Source: Amorphophallus konjac
Taxonomy: Eukaryota; Streptophyta; Magnoliopsida; Alismatales; Araceae
Length of the DNA: 64,000 bases
Reading direction: 5' to 3'
Assembly (NCBI GenBank): GCA_022559845.1
Contig: CM040118.1
Span: 265,321,519-265,385,518 of the forward strand
Part shown: piece by piece, positions 11,728-21,767 of the stretch
Layout of the letters: each line of letters opens with the position of its first letter
Numbering within the stretch: the stretch's first letter is position 1
Made by a program: the position numbers and the translations under genes
The notes under the pieces: model-generated
The model's database searches: none
The model's input: only the letters and a program-made list of their open reading frames with translations
What the model was told of the DNA's origin: nothing

Positions 11728-13617
11728 TCATTTTGATGCAGTAGGTAGCCAAGAGACCTTGGGTTCTGGTTTGCCATTGACACCACCAAATGGTGTTCTT
11801 GACTTTTTGTGAGTAACAGAGTCATCCAAATCCATCAACTTACAATTGGACATGGAATGTCCAAACTGACCACAGTGATGACCAGTAATAGATTTCAAGT
11901 TCTTTTTATGCACATTATTGTGAGCATTGAATCTATGTGAATGAACATTGAAATTTCTATTATGAACATGAAAATTCTATTTTCTGAAACCTGCCAACCA
12001 GCACTAATATGCTCTGTGGCCAGGTTTTCCACAGTTAAAATAATAAAAAGTCTTTTTCATGAATTCAGTTCTCTTCTTATCAAAATTATTTTGATGAACA
12101 TGGAGTTTAACAGATTTATAAATGGGTTTACTCCCCTGTGCATGCCAACACTGTGTGACAGTGTGTCCTATCTTTCCACAGCAAAAACAATTGATTTTCT
12201 TTCTTTGAAAAACATGATTTCTAACAGGAACTTTCTGTGCAGTAGCAGCAGCTAGGCCATCTAATTTAAACAATTTGCAATCGTGCATTAAATGACCTAT
12301 TTTATTACAATAAAAGCACTACACATTCTTTTTCTGATCAACATGAATTTTCTTAACATGAAGAGGTTTTTCACAGCAATTATACTTTTTCTTTTGTTCA
12401 GACCTGTGCTTATGAGTATTCTGAGATTTCTGAGGTGAAATAGACTTTGAGGTACTCGCACATTCTGAACTTTTCACAAAAACAATTTGTTCTTTTCCTT
12501 TTATACTTCTCTTATTATCTGGATTATAACCTAATCCTTCTTTCTGAATGTTCACTTTATTTCCCAGTAGTTTATCCATATTCTCTTTTCCCTTAACAAA
12601 TTTAGACAAAGATTTGTTCAGTTCAACAATTTCAGTTTTGAGTGAAGAGATTTGCATTTCAGAGCTTGTTAGATCTTCTTCACAGGTGACAATTTGTTTC
12701 TGTATGGCATCATTCAGATTTTTCAGAATTTGAATCTCATCCAGAAGTTTTTGTTCTTTTCCATCATTAATTTTAATTTCAGCACATTTTTCCCTTTCAA
12801 CAGTCATGCATCTTTCAGTAGCAACAATGTTCAATACCATCAACTTCTTATTTTGATCTTTCAACATTTTATTTTCATCAATCAAAATGTTTTGATCCAT
12901 AGTTTTCAAATTCTCATTCAATTTCTGTTTAGACATTTCTAGCTTAGAATTCCTATTCTTCAATTCTTCTAATTCTTCTTTAAGAGAGTCAATTTGTTGT
13001 TCTTGGATTTTCAGTTCGGATTGAAGACTGTTATTCAAATTTTTCGTAGGAACACACTTATTGCATGAATTTTCATTTCTTTTCAGACTATCTTTCATAT
13101 TTTCATTTTTACATTTCAATTATCTGATTTCATATAACATGCTCTTTTTCATCTTTCTCATTTCAGTTTTAACATATTTGTATTTGTCTAACAAATCATC
13201 ATACATCTCAATTAATTCATCAAGAGATGTTTGTTCTGAGTCAGAAGTTACCTGAGATGGAGACTCATCTGATTGATCACTTATGTGATCTCTTAACATA
13301 AGGCACTGAATGTTTTCTTTACCATAGTCGATAGTCAGTTTCTCCATAACTTCCTTGGCACTCCTACACTCAGATATACATGGAAGCACGTTAGATCTTA
13401 TCGCCCCTTTCACTAGGTCCAGGGACTTTTTATTTTCTGCATTCATCAATTCATGTCCCATATTCCATTTAGATCGATTTACTAGAATGTCATATGGGCC
13501 ATGCTCAATTAAAAATAGAAGATTAGAATCCACAGTACACACATACTGTCTAAATCTACTTAGCCAATCAGAGAAATAACTCCGATCAAACATCGGAAGA
13601 ATAGACTTTGAATCCAT
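11728..13617 (-). pseudogene. gag: S1 gag, with in-frame stops
   Basis: Gag forms the particle that packages element RNA. The frame starts at 13617 (MDSKSILPMFDR), 137 bases after the PBS, and stays in one register to 11728. Breaks are TAA at 13120-13122, TAG at 12319-12321, TAG at 12004-12006 and at least one stop between 12003 and 11914. Order: N-terminal copia-type gag region (DWLSRFRQYV), a long Lys/Glu-rich coiled coil (about 13110-12500), then zinc-knuckle motifs CFYCNKIGHLMHDC and CFCCGKIGHTVTQC and two degraded ones. The C-terminus is KVSWLPTASK, comparable with the WVPK ending of the S3 frame. At least the two TAG stops before a Cys look like CAG to TAG changes. The absence of net frameshift over about 630 codons suggests modest age. 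Confidence 0.85.
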
Positions 13618-13753
13618 AGCAAATAAATGAAATAACAGACAGTCAACAAAACTTGACTAATGCACCAAATATGTCAGGCAATCAACAGAGTAAACAAATG
13701 CACCGAAATAGCAGGATCCACTGCAGATCGTTGGATTTGATAATCAGTGACCC

Positions 13754-13765
13754 GCTCTGATACCA
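13754..13765 (-). other. S1 primer binding site (initiator Met tRNA)
   Basis: TGGTATCAGAGC on the minus strand, two bases from the LTR end. This is the usual Ty1/copia PBS, complementary to the 3' end of initiator methionine tRNA. Confidence 0.95.
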
Positions 13766-14191
13766 ATTGTTGAATCGATGAGATGGTGCAAACCGGATTC
13801 GGAGGGGGGGTGAATGAATCTCCCCTATAAAAATGCCCAATTAACAATTCTTTATAAAATCTTACGGAATTAAAATCAGATAGGCTGGGCTGATCAGAAG
13901 TTCTACACACACTCAAACATTTAACCACGTAGGATCAGTTAAACCGATATACTATTGAGACCCACACTCGAACACTTGACAGACGTTCTTGTGTGATTCT
14001 CACTAGTAGACTTGCCTAGCACATTCAACAACCCGCTGAAACACTTAGCAATAGGTAGACATAAACAAATTAGAATACCTAGTGAACTCAGAGTGATATA
14101 GGCTAATCAGAGGCAAATATGACGAGCCTAATCATACATCTATTGTGAATCAAGAAGCAAGCAGTCAAACCACAAAGACAAGGAGTTTTTA

Positions 14192-14251
14192 GATGGTTCA
14201 GTCTGCAGCCCGCAGACCTACGTCCATCCCCCAACTCTAACCAGAGTGAGG
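14192..14251 (-). promoter_or_regulatory. S1 conserved leader structure
   Basis: Sense order: CCTCACTC (14251-14244), loop, GAGT, then GATGG (14228-14224), ACGTAGGTCTGC, loop, GCAGACT, and CCATC (14196-14192). It predicts one hairpin followed by a stem enclosing a second hairpin. The outer pair GATGG/CCATC replaces GGTGG/CCACC of other families. Confidence 0.75.
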
Positions 14252-14259
14252 CTTACTGC

Positions 14260-14410
14260 TGCCTAACAGCTTGAACCGCTGCGTCTCACAGCTTGCGTCT
14301 GCTGAGCATTACAGCTTGGCTTACAACTGAGCACCACAGCTTGCTGTCCGAGGATCTAATCCTCGCCACTGTGCATCACAGCTTGCACTGCTGACTAACA
14401 GCTTGATGTT
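14260..14410 (-). repeat. S1 leader CAAGCTGT repeats
   Basis: About six copies of CAAGCTGT spaced 20-30 bp, several followed by a CAGC that can pair with GCTG. It also holds the hairpin GAGGAT/ATCCTC at about 14350-14368. Similar units lie at matching places in S3 and S4. Confidence 0.6.
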
Positions 14411-14775
14411 TAAAAGATAAAGTGAAAATAAGGCTCAACAACGGAAAGCTAGAAAATGAAAACACATATAAACTGTAGCTGTCGCCGGAGCAGACTGACT
14501 TGGATCTGATCCGAAGGCCAGTAGAACAGATCTTCAGGAACTTCAATCTCTTCTCTCGATCTCTCTCTCAATCTCTTTTCTCGATCTCACGATCTCCCTC
14601 TTCTTCTTCTTCTCTTTCTCTCTTCTACGATACTATGTTTTCTCTCAGAGAATGATTCTCACTTTCTTGATCTCTCTTCTTTCTTTGAGCTTCCTTGCTC
14701 TATCTGCCTTCACTTCCTTCGCACCCCTTTCTTCAAGCTCTCTTCGCTATCTTTGAAATGGACGATCTATCCCCC

Positions 14776-14782
14776 TTTTATA
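14776..14782 (-). promoter_or_regulatory. S1 LTR TATA box
   Basis: TATAAAA on the minus strand in CTATAAAAGGGGG, followed in sense by a purine-rich leader start. A good core-promoter match. Confidence 0.7.
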
Positions 14783-15179
14783 GGCAACCAGCGATGCGCG
14801 CATGGAAACCATGTTTCTCGCCCAAACTTTCATGCAGATCTAGATCTCTTCTTTCCACGTGTTGTAATCTCAGCACTTTCACTTTCCACGTGTCAAGATC
14901 TCCAGTTAATAGATCAGTCTTGGATCACAAGCCTTTACTTTGAGTTCACGTGACTTGAAGTTCCTGTCATCAGTTTGAGAAGAATTTCATCAAATACTTG
15001 GCTTACGTAGTAAAAAAAATCAATATGCATTGTCATTATATGTAGATATGTCATAGAAAGAGAGAAATAATCAATGGTCATTCCCATAATGAATGTTCAG
15101 ATCAAACAGATAAAATATGCAGGGAATTCTGTGAAATTGGGCATAAAATTAATGCTAACATCGACCTGACATTGATTAT

Positions 15180-16410
15180 ATATGAGAGATGTAAGAACTA
15201 ACTTCGACCTCATACACAAACCTCAACCAACTAGCACAAATCAAACCAACTAACACAGACTTTATGAATGAAGCAAGTCCAACTAACATCGACCAGGATG
15301 CAGGGTGATGCATACTAACACCAACCCTGGAATGCAAGACACAGCATGCTAACGATGACCTTGATGCATGACACAACATACTAACGTCAACTTAGATGCA
15401 TGAGACACATTTGCCTTACTTGACTAGCATTGACCTTGATGCATAGAGCACACCAGCTAACACTGACTCTAACGCATGAGACAACATCAGCTAGTATCGA
15501 CTATATATATATGCAGCATAGTAATGTGCACCGACCTTACATGCTGAACAACTAAGTGTGTACCGACCCTAGCAAGAAGACCATCTAAGTGTGCATCGAC
15601 CTTCTATTAAAGGAGCAGGAGCATGATTGGACCTATATGCTGGCCGATCAGAATGTGCACGGACCTAGTTTAGCACGATGAAGAATGTGCACGGACCTAG
15701 GTGTATGCAAATGACTATATGCACCGACTTGGTTTGACCTTATGCATGAATATGCACAGACCATATATGCACTTACTGCTAGTGTGCACCGACTGTGTAT
15801 GGCACAATTAAGAATGTGCACTGACTTCATATGCCTGGGCAGATGTGTGCACTGACCTTGTGCGCGAATGACAAAACTTGCACTGACTTCTACATGCGAG
15901 AGGAGAAACATGCACAGACCATTGTATGTAGAATGCAAAACCTGCACCGACCTTATATGCACACTGTAAAACCTGCACCGACCTTATATGTATGAAATGC
16001 AACTAGCGTCGACCTCGGCTGTGTAAGAACACAACTAGCACCGACCCTTGCTATGCATGAACTACAACTAGCATCGACCTTAGCTGTGTGAAAACACAAC
16101 TAGCACTGACCCTAGTTATGCATGATGCAACTAGCGTTGACTCTATATAAGCACAATGCAGTATGAAGATCATGCACACCACCTGTTCGACCAAATGCCA
16201 TGCACACATATTATTTAGTAAAATGTCATGTGCACAGACTTTATGTAGACGTGTTGAACTTATGTGCACAGTATTGACTTTGCGTTGACTTTTGGTTGAC
16301 CTGTGATGTGTTGACTTATATGAATAGTTGTACAAGACTTTATGCAATGCTTGTACAGAGACATCCACAAACATGCACCGACATGCACGAATATGCACGG
16401 ATATATACAG
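15180..16410. repeat. S1 LTR motif array (5' copy)
   Basis: The same family of TGCACCGACC / TAGCATCGACC units as at 7250-8470, with scattered single-base differences between the two LTR copies. Confidence 0.8.
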
Positions 16411-16602
16411 ACAACCACATATGAACTAAGATGCACATGTGCAGTAGTTCATTCCATGCTATTCATTTATATAGCAATATGAGCATTGTATGCACACAAT
16501 AAACACTGTATGTAACAAGACACATACTGTATGCAATAAACACATATGGAATCATACATATGAGTCATTTTGTTTGTCATCATCAAAACACAATATTCAA
16601 CA

Positions 16603-17221
16603 CATATACTTGTCCATTTTGTTTCTGCACCGTTTTCCCCAAATTATATGCACTATATTGCATGTTTTTTGAAGATTTTGGACTGGACATCGTCGTTTTA
16701 GGATTTTTCAGTCGGAATGAGTTACTGTTTGTAGTCGCGACCGCCGCAGGCACCGCAATCTGAATGTGGTAGGCCGATAGACTACGACAGTCCATTATTA
16801 TTATTTATTATAAGATAAGTAATTGTTAACGTGTCAGTCAAGAGGGACGCGTTCATGTAAACGCTTCTCCCAGGACACGTTCATAAATAGCTAAAAGTTT
16901 TAATAAAATTCATGTTCTCTGGATCGCGATGCCCAGTCTGACCGTGTTCATCAGAACGCGCCCCCCCTACAAATCACGTTTTGAGAAGTTTTTGGTCTTG
17001 GAAAGCATGATTTTCTTTACTTGTATAATGAACCTTAACGGAAAATAAATTCCAAAATAATTCTGTTAAAAGTAAGTCAACGCTGAATATATCTTAAATC
17101 TGTAAATAGTTGATTTTAATTTGATCCTAACTTATTTTGATTTTTATTTTCTCTCTTTAACCTAATGAATCTCTCATACATTGATTTGACTCATAGTTGC
17201 CATCATCAAAAAGGGGGAGAA
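16603..17221 (+). other. 3' end of a Sirevirus internal region upstream of the S2 LTR
   Basis: AT-rich DNA without a reading frame, ending in CATCATCAAAAAGGGGGAGA immediately before an LTR start. This is what normally precedes a 3' LTR, yet the LTR is followed by a PBS and gag at its other end (31273). The left part is cut by S1. Confidence 0.7.
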
Positions 17222-17256
17222 TGTTGTATACTTGGTTTTGATGATGCCTAACTATG
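17192..17256 (+). promoter_or_regulatory. PPT and inverted repeat at the S2 LTR junction
   Basis: Arms CATAGTTGCCATCATCAAAA (17192-17211) and its near-complement at 17236-17256 flank the PPT (17208-17220) and the LTR start TGTTGTATAC at 17222. Confidence 0.8.
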
Positions 17257-17404
17257 AATTATTGAAATATGTTTATCAAATCTTGTTGAAAATGAGCACC
17301 TAATGAAGCTAATCTTAAAGATGAAAATGATGTTTCCAAACATCTAACTTTATATATTCTTATGGAGTCAACAGGTAAAATCAGTTCGCTGATATTAAAG
17401 AAGT

Positions 17405-17820
17405 TAAGGAAGGATGAGTCGATGTAGTATACACACTGAGTCGACGCAGCAAAAGAAAACAAGTTATGTGTTCAAGGCCTGAGTCGACGCAAAGCTTCAC
17501 TGCGTCGATGGAACAAAAGGAACTAAGGGCAAATGATGAAGGGCTGAGTCGACGCAAAGTCTCACTGCATCGACGTAGCAGAAGAAGAAAGCTTAACATC
17601 CAGAGAGCAAATCTTCAAGCAACACGAATGAAGAGTCGACACAACAATGATGAAGCGTCGACACAACAACCACTCTTAGCAATCCAGCTTCTGAGTCATA
17701 CAAGGACTGCGTCGACGCAGCAACATCTTGGAGTCGACGCAACTATGTATTTTCGAAGATTTCATCCAGGCGCTTGATCGAAGAGTCGACGCAGACAAGG
17801 GCATTGCGCCGACGTATCCT
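17405..17820. repeat. S2 GTCGACGCA palindrome array
   Basis: About a dozen copies of GTCGACGCA or its complement. Many are paired head to head so that they could fold: GTCGACGCA (17483-17491) with TGCGTCGAT (17501-17509). One is a 14-base perfect palindrome, CTGCGTCGACGCAG (17707-17720). Confidence 0.85.
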
Positions 17821-18003
17821 ATGTGACGAAAAATTGTTTAAGCAGCGGGACCCACTTCTGGCACGTGATCCTAAGTCCAATCATTTTGGACGATGATGTA
17901 CGAGGTATACACATTCTAGAAGACACATGTTGAAGGGAAAATGTATTTCTACTCCAACGACCTAATCACGTGGGGCCTAGGAAGAAATTCTCTGTTTCAA
18001 AAG

Positions 18004-18011
18004 GATAAATA
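18004..18011 (+). promoter_or_regulatory. S2 LTR TATA-like box
   Basis: GATAAATA ahead of a purine-rich leader, in the same position as TATA boxes of the other Sirevirus LTRs. Confidence 0.5.
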
Positions 18012-19084
18012 CCAGATCGAAGCTCAAGAGCTGTTGCTACTGGTGCCATGAGGTACGAAGAAGCTTAGAGCAAAAGAGAGAGTTCGAAGAGAAAAAGAAT
18101 CAGCAGTCAGGAGTGATCAAGGAGAGTTTAGAGAAAAAGAGAGAGAGAGAGATCTACGAGGTTTCTAAAGAGATCAAGAGAGAAGAAGAAGAGGGAATAC
18201 AGAGTATCGAGTTTTCAACCAAAAAGCTTCATTTGAAGCAACATTGAGTTGTTTCTTCCTCACTTGTTTCACTTGTTTTGTTTTTTGGGTTTCGTTGTAT
18301 TTCTCTTCTTTTGTTACTTCTAGTTTAGTTTGGTTTCTGCCTAAACGTGCTTGGAAGCACGATAGGTGTTTGTGCACAGAACTCCACTGTACGTGTGCTT
18401 GTTCTGGGTTACCAGAGCATTGAGGAGTGATCCTTAGTTGCTACTGTAAGCAGTGTTCCTAATCTTGCTGGGTGCAAGATCAGGGTTTTGTATAGCAGGT
18501 TGCGGTACACATTTGCACATTGTATGGTCAATGTGTGTGTGAGGAAGTTATTCCTCGGTTCAAGCTGTTTGGCAGCAATTGTATGTTGGACAAGTGTATA
18601 ACATGTGTAACTCCATTGTTTTGATAATGACTGACTATGTATGTTAGGCTTATGTATAATATTCTTTTGTTTCAATGATGTCTGACTATGATTCATTAAG
18701 ATAGTTTGACCTGCATTTGATAGAGACGAACACTCATGCATTTCAAGTCAAGCCCACATCGGCAACAAAGTGTGTCTGCAAAGATAGAAAGAAATCAAGT
18801 AAGACACACAGATGAGGCATTAGGCTGCACAAGAAAGAAGGACCAAGGTCGATGCAAGAAGGCCAAGGTAAATGACTAAGGTCCGTGCATGTCTTTATTG
18901 CAATACAGCAAAGGAAGATCGGTGCACATCCAACGCTAATCAATATCAGGTTTACCTTATGGAAAGACAAAGTTTGTGCATGTTGCTCAAGGTCCAAACA
19001 TCAAGGTCTGAGCATACTCCAATCAAGGGCTGAATTAGAAAGAAAATATCTCAACACCTTCGGATGACAACTCTGCACATAAAG

Positions 19085-19600
19085 CATGTGTCGACACATC
19101 TAACAAATGTCTCGACACCTCAAGAAGAAATCAGCTGAAGCAGAAGCCGTCCTTAAGACCGTTCAAAGGAATGTCTCGACACATTGATAGGAAAGTGTCG
19201 ACACATCAAAGTTCAACCAGAACGGATATGAAACTGGCAGAAGCCATCCTCAAGACCGTTCAAAGGAATGTCTTGACACAGTGACAGGAATGTGTCGACA
19301 CATCTAGGTTCAACCAGAATGTGTATGAAACCGGCAGAAGTTTTTCTCAAAACCTTTAAAGGGATGTCTCGACACACCAACAGAAATGTGTCGACACATT
19401 CGTGTGATAATTCCTGCACATGGCTCACATGTCTCGACACCGTTTGATGCTGTCTCGACACAGTCTTGATAACATCTTGGAACCAAGCATATATGTCTCA
19501 ACACTGTCTTGTGAAGTCTCGACACATCTCTCATGGGCCTTCAAGATATTCAAAGGGTGTCCCTACACACTGAGTAAGGAGGTCGACACCCTTGTTCTTC
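19085..19600. repeat. S3 TGTCGACACA array, 5' copy
   Basis: Alternating TGTCTCGACACA and TGTGTCGACACA units about 10-40 bp apart. Neighbouring units are near-complementary, for example 19172-19183 with 19195-19205. The 3' LTR copy is at 28130-28675. Confidence 0.85.
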
Positions 19601-20319
19601 CAAGAATCCTCAAGCCAATAATCTGTCAGATCAGTGGACCATCCAGAGAGAGAAAATGTCTACCGTAAATCATCAAAATCAATGATTTTGGGGTCTGGAC
19701 CATGTCCCAAGGCTTGACTTTTGCTCAACCATCTTGTCTCTCATTTGTCTACCTTTTGGAGATGGTTTTGTCAGAAATCCAGCTGAAAAAGCCACTTCAG
19801 TCTGTCGCGATGTCAGTCTTATCTGTCTGCCTGTCCAGACTGTCTACTGTTGGGAATAGGACACTCCGCAGTCTGCCACTATCTTGCTGTCGATCAATGG
19901 GCTGTCCAACCAGCCACTATACGTAGAAGAGTACACCTGTAGAGAATGAGAAGACTACTTATTGGTGGGATATTTATTGTGAATATCTGATGCTGTCTAA
20001 AGGGAAATCTCATCTGCTCCTTAACACTATCTGTCATCGTACCTCCTTGTACTAAAAGCTGGGCTCAGCCAATGGAAGACAGCAGGCCTATAGGAGCATT
20101 TAATGAAAAGATCTCCAAGCATCTAAATGAGAAGACTCAGTCACTTCTTCCAGGTGCTGCCACCGTCGAACATGGAACTTGCCTGGAAGACTCCAAGCTG
20201 TCACTTCACCCTGACGCATGCTTCAAGGGAAATTATGGAGGGAAAATATAGCCGGTGCAATGGTCCATCAGAGACTTCTTGGCGCCATTTTTTCCTTGGC
20301 TTTGCAACTAGTTTTTACC

Positions 20320-20327
20320 TATTTATA
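20320..20327 (+). promoter_or_regulatory. S3 5' LTR TATA box
   Basis: TATTTATA, repeated in the 3' LTR at 29390-29397, followed in both by a purine-rich leader. Confidence 0.6.
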
Positions 20328-20874
20328 CCAAGCTTCCTCAACTAAAGAAAGGGCTACTGCTACCGTCCACACAGTGCCACGCTCTAGACCAACCACCAAA
20401 AACATTCCTAAGAAAGCGTGAGAGCAGCCCCATCACTTGGTTGACATAGTCCAGTGCTGTGAGAGTAGAAGAAGAAGAGAGAGCAGTCTTGAGAGAGAAG
20501 ACAAATCCTGCAGTCTACCGGTGTTTGAAGAAAAGGATCCTTGGATCCAATCTTGTAGCTGCACCCACCAGCTCCGTTGTCTTGATCCATTCTCTTAGCT
20601 GGTGTCTACAAAATCTCTATTCCTTCTCCACTGCACTTGCAGTATTCAATTTCTATTTGTTACGACTCATCTATCACCAATACATCTAGCTTTTCCGATC
20701 CCCTGTTTCTGGGACCGGGTTCCCTCTATGGTTTCAGAGGAAGAGAGGATCAGATCCTCTTGGTGATTCAAGCTGTTAGTTAGCAGAAAGCAAGCTGTTT
20801 TGCTCAGTTGTGTTGCTCAGCTGTGTAAGCAAGCTATGCTGCCCAGCGGATCAAGCCGTGTGTCAGCCGAAAAG

Positions 20875-20930
20875 CCACACCAAGTTTGGTGTGGGGTGGA
20901 GGTAGGTTGTGGGATAACAACCGAACCACC
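20875..20930 (+). promoter_or_regulatory. S3 conserved leader structure, 5' LTR
   Basis: CCACACC (20875-20881) pairs with GGTGTGG (20888-20894). GGTGG (20895-20899) pairs with CCACC (20926-20930) and encloses AGGTTGT/ACAACC. It is followed by TTAAAA. The 3' LTR copy is at 29944-29999. Confidence 0.75.
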
Positions 20931-21693
20931 TTAAAATCCTTGTGTTGTGGGTTGTATACATTGTGAGCTTATTCTATAACTTCTATCCCCATTTCACAGG
21001 TTCGTGTGCTACTTACGCTACTTATGTTCTTTGCACACTCAAGCGTTCTGCTTGCACAACAGTCTCATCATGATCCTCGTGCTATCGTTGCTAACGTGTA
21101 TCTTCTCAGGTGTCTGCAGCACTCTTGCTTACAGACACTTTGAAGCATCTCCCTAGCAGAGAATGGTATCACGATGGCTGAGCAGCTTTCTCTCCTGTGT
21201 GTTTAAACGCATTAGCTCCTTGGGTTGCCTGCTGCACCATTGCACACATCTATCAAGGTGAAAGCTTTACCAAGGGAATTCACCTCGTTTGACACTCATG
21301 CACCTTAGTGATCACCTCAGTTCTCACCCACTAAGCAAGTCATTTCACACTCAGCTACTCTAATTTAAGATCTCTGTGGTTCGGATCCGTAGAAGGTGTG
21401 TCGACCTGCCCGCTGGGAGTATCGAACTGTGTTGTTCATATACCCAGGATCCATAGAAGGTGTGTCGACCTACCCGCTGGGAGTGTCGACCTATTTAAAC
21501 TGAGCATCGTGCTTTAACATTATTACTTGCTCCATTCCTATCTATTCCGCTGCGCTGTGTGTCTAAGTGTTTTATTGGTTTATAGGAGTGATTCTTGTGT
21601 TAGGGGGTCAAGATTTAAATAGGCCATAGTTATCAATAGGATCTATTCAACCCCCCCTTTTAGATCTGATTGCACTCTGTGGGACCCAACAAT

Positions 21694-21705
21694 TGGTATC
21701 AAAGG
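21694..21705 (+). other. S3 primer binding site, altered
   Basis: TGGTATCAAAGGC in place of the usual TGGTATCAGAGC, two bases after the LTR end. The changes would weaken pairing with initiator Met tRNA. Confidence 0.8.
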
Positions 21706-21767
21706 CTAGCTCTGCTATTCCTAGATCCTACGATCCGCAGGGAAAGATCCCAGTGCATTTTGAGAAA

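Larger units (their letters stand above)
7239..16602 (-). mobile_element. S1: gag-only Sirevirus-like Ty1/copia element
   Basis: Minus-strand element with a complete 5' LTR (16602 to 13768), an initiator-Met PBS, a gag frame, about 3 kb of untranslated DNA, a polypurine tract and a 3' LTR truncated by L3. No protease, integrase, RT or RNase H frame exists between the LTRs, so the element is non-autonomous. Large coiled-coil gag, several zinc knuckles, repeated TCCCCCT tracts and long LTRs fit the Sirevirus lineage. Confidence 0.85.
13768..16602 (-). repeat. S1 5' LTR
   Basis: A 2835 bp LTR bounded by TGTTGAAT at 13768 and ATTCAACA at 16602. In sense: U3 with the motif array (16410 to 15180), TATA at 14782-14776, a CT-rich/GA-rich stretch (14540-14640), a leader made of hairpin-prone repeats around CAAGCTGT (14410 to 14260) and the conserved leader structure (14251 to 14192). 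The partner 3' LTR is truncated. Confidence 0.95.
17222..18583 (+). repeat. S2 LTR, first part
   Basis: Starts TGTTGTATAC. It carries the GTCGACGCA palindrome array, a TATA-like GATAAATA at 18004, a GA-rich leader start (18060-18200) and is cut at 18583 by S3, with target duplication TTGTA (18579-18583 and 30761-30765). The rest of this LTR is at 30766-31273, for about 1.87 kb in all. Confidence 0.9.
18584..21691 (+). repeat. S3 5' LTR
   Basis: From TGTTGGACAAG to GGGACCCAACA. Contains the TGTCGACACA array, TATA at 20320-20327, a GA-rich stretch (20460-20500), CAAGCTGT hairpin units (20780-20870) and the leader structure (20875-20930). Aligns along its length with 27669-30760, with scattered substitutions and small indels. 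Confidence 0.97.

Noticed and set aside
13754..13765. tRNA gene
   Set aside because: A 12-base primer binding site only; no cloverleaf sequence surrounds it.
19213..19668. Short frames in the S3 LTR conserved between the two LTRs
   Set aside because: Identity comes from LTR duplication, and the frames run through the TGTCGACACA array.
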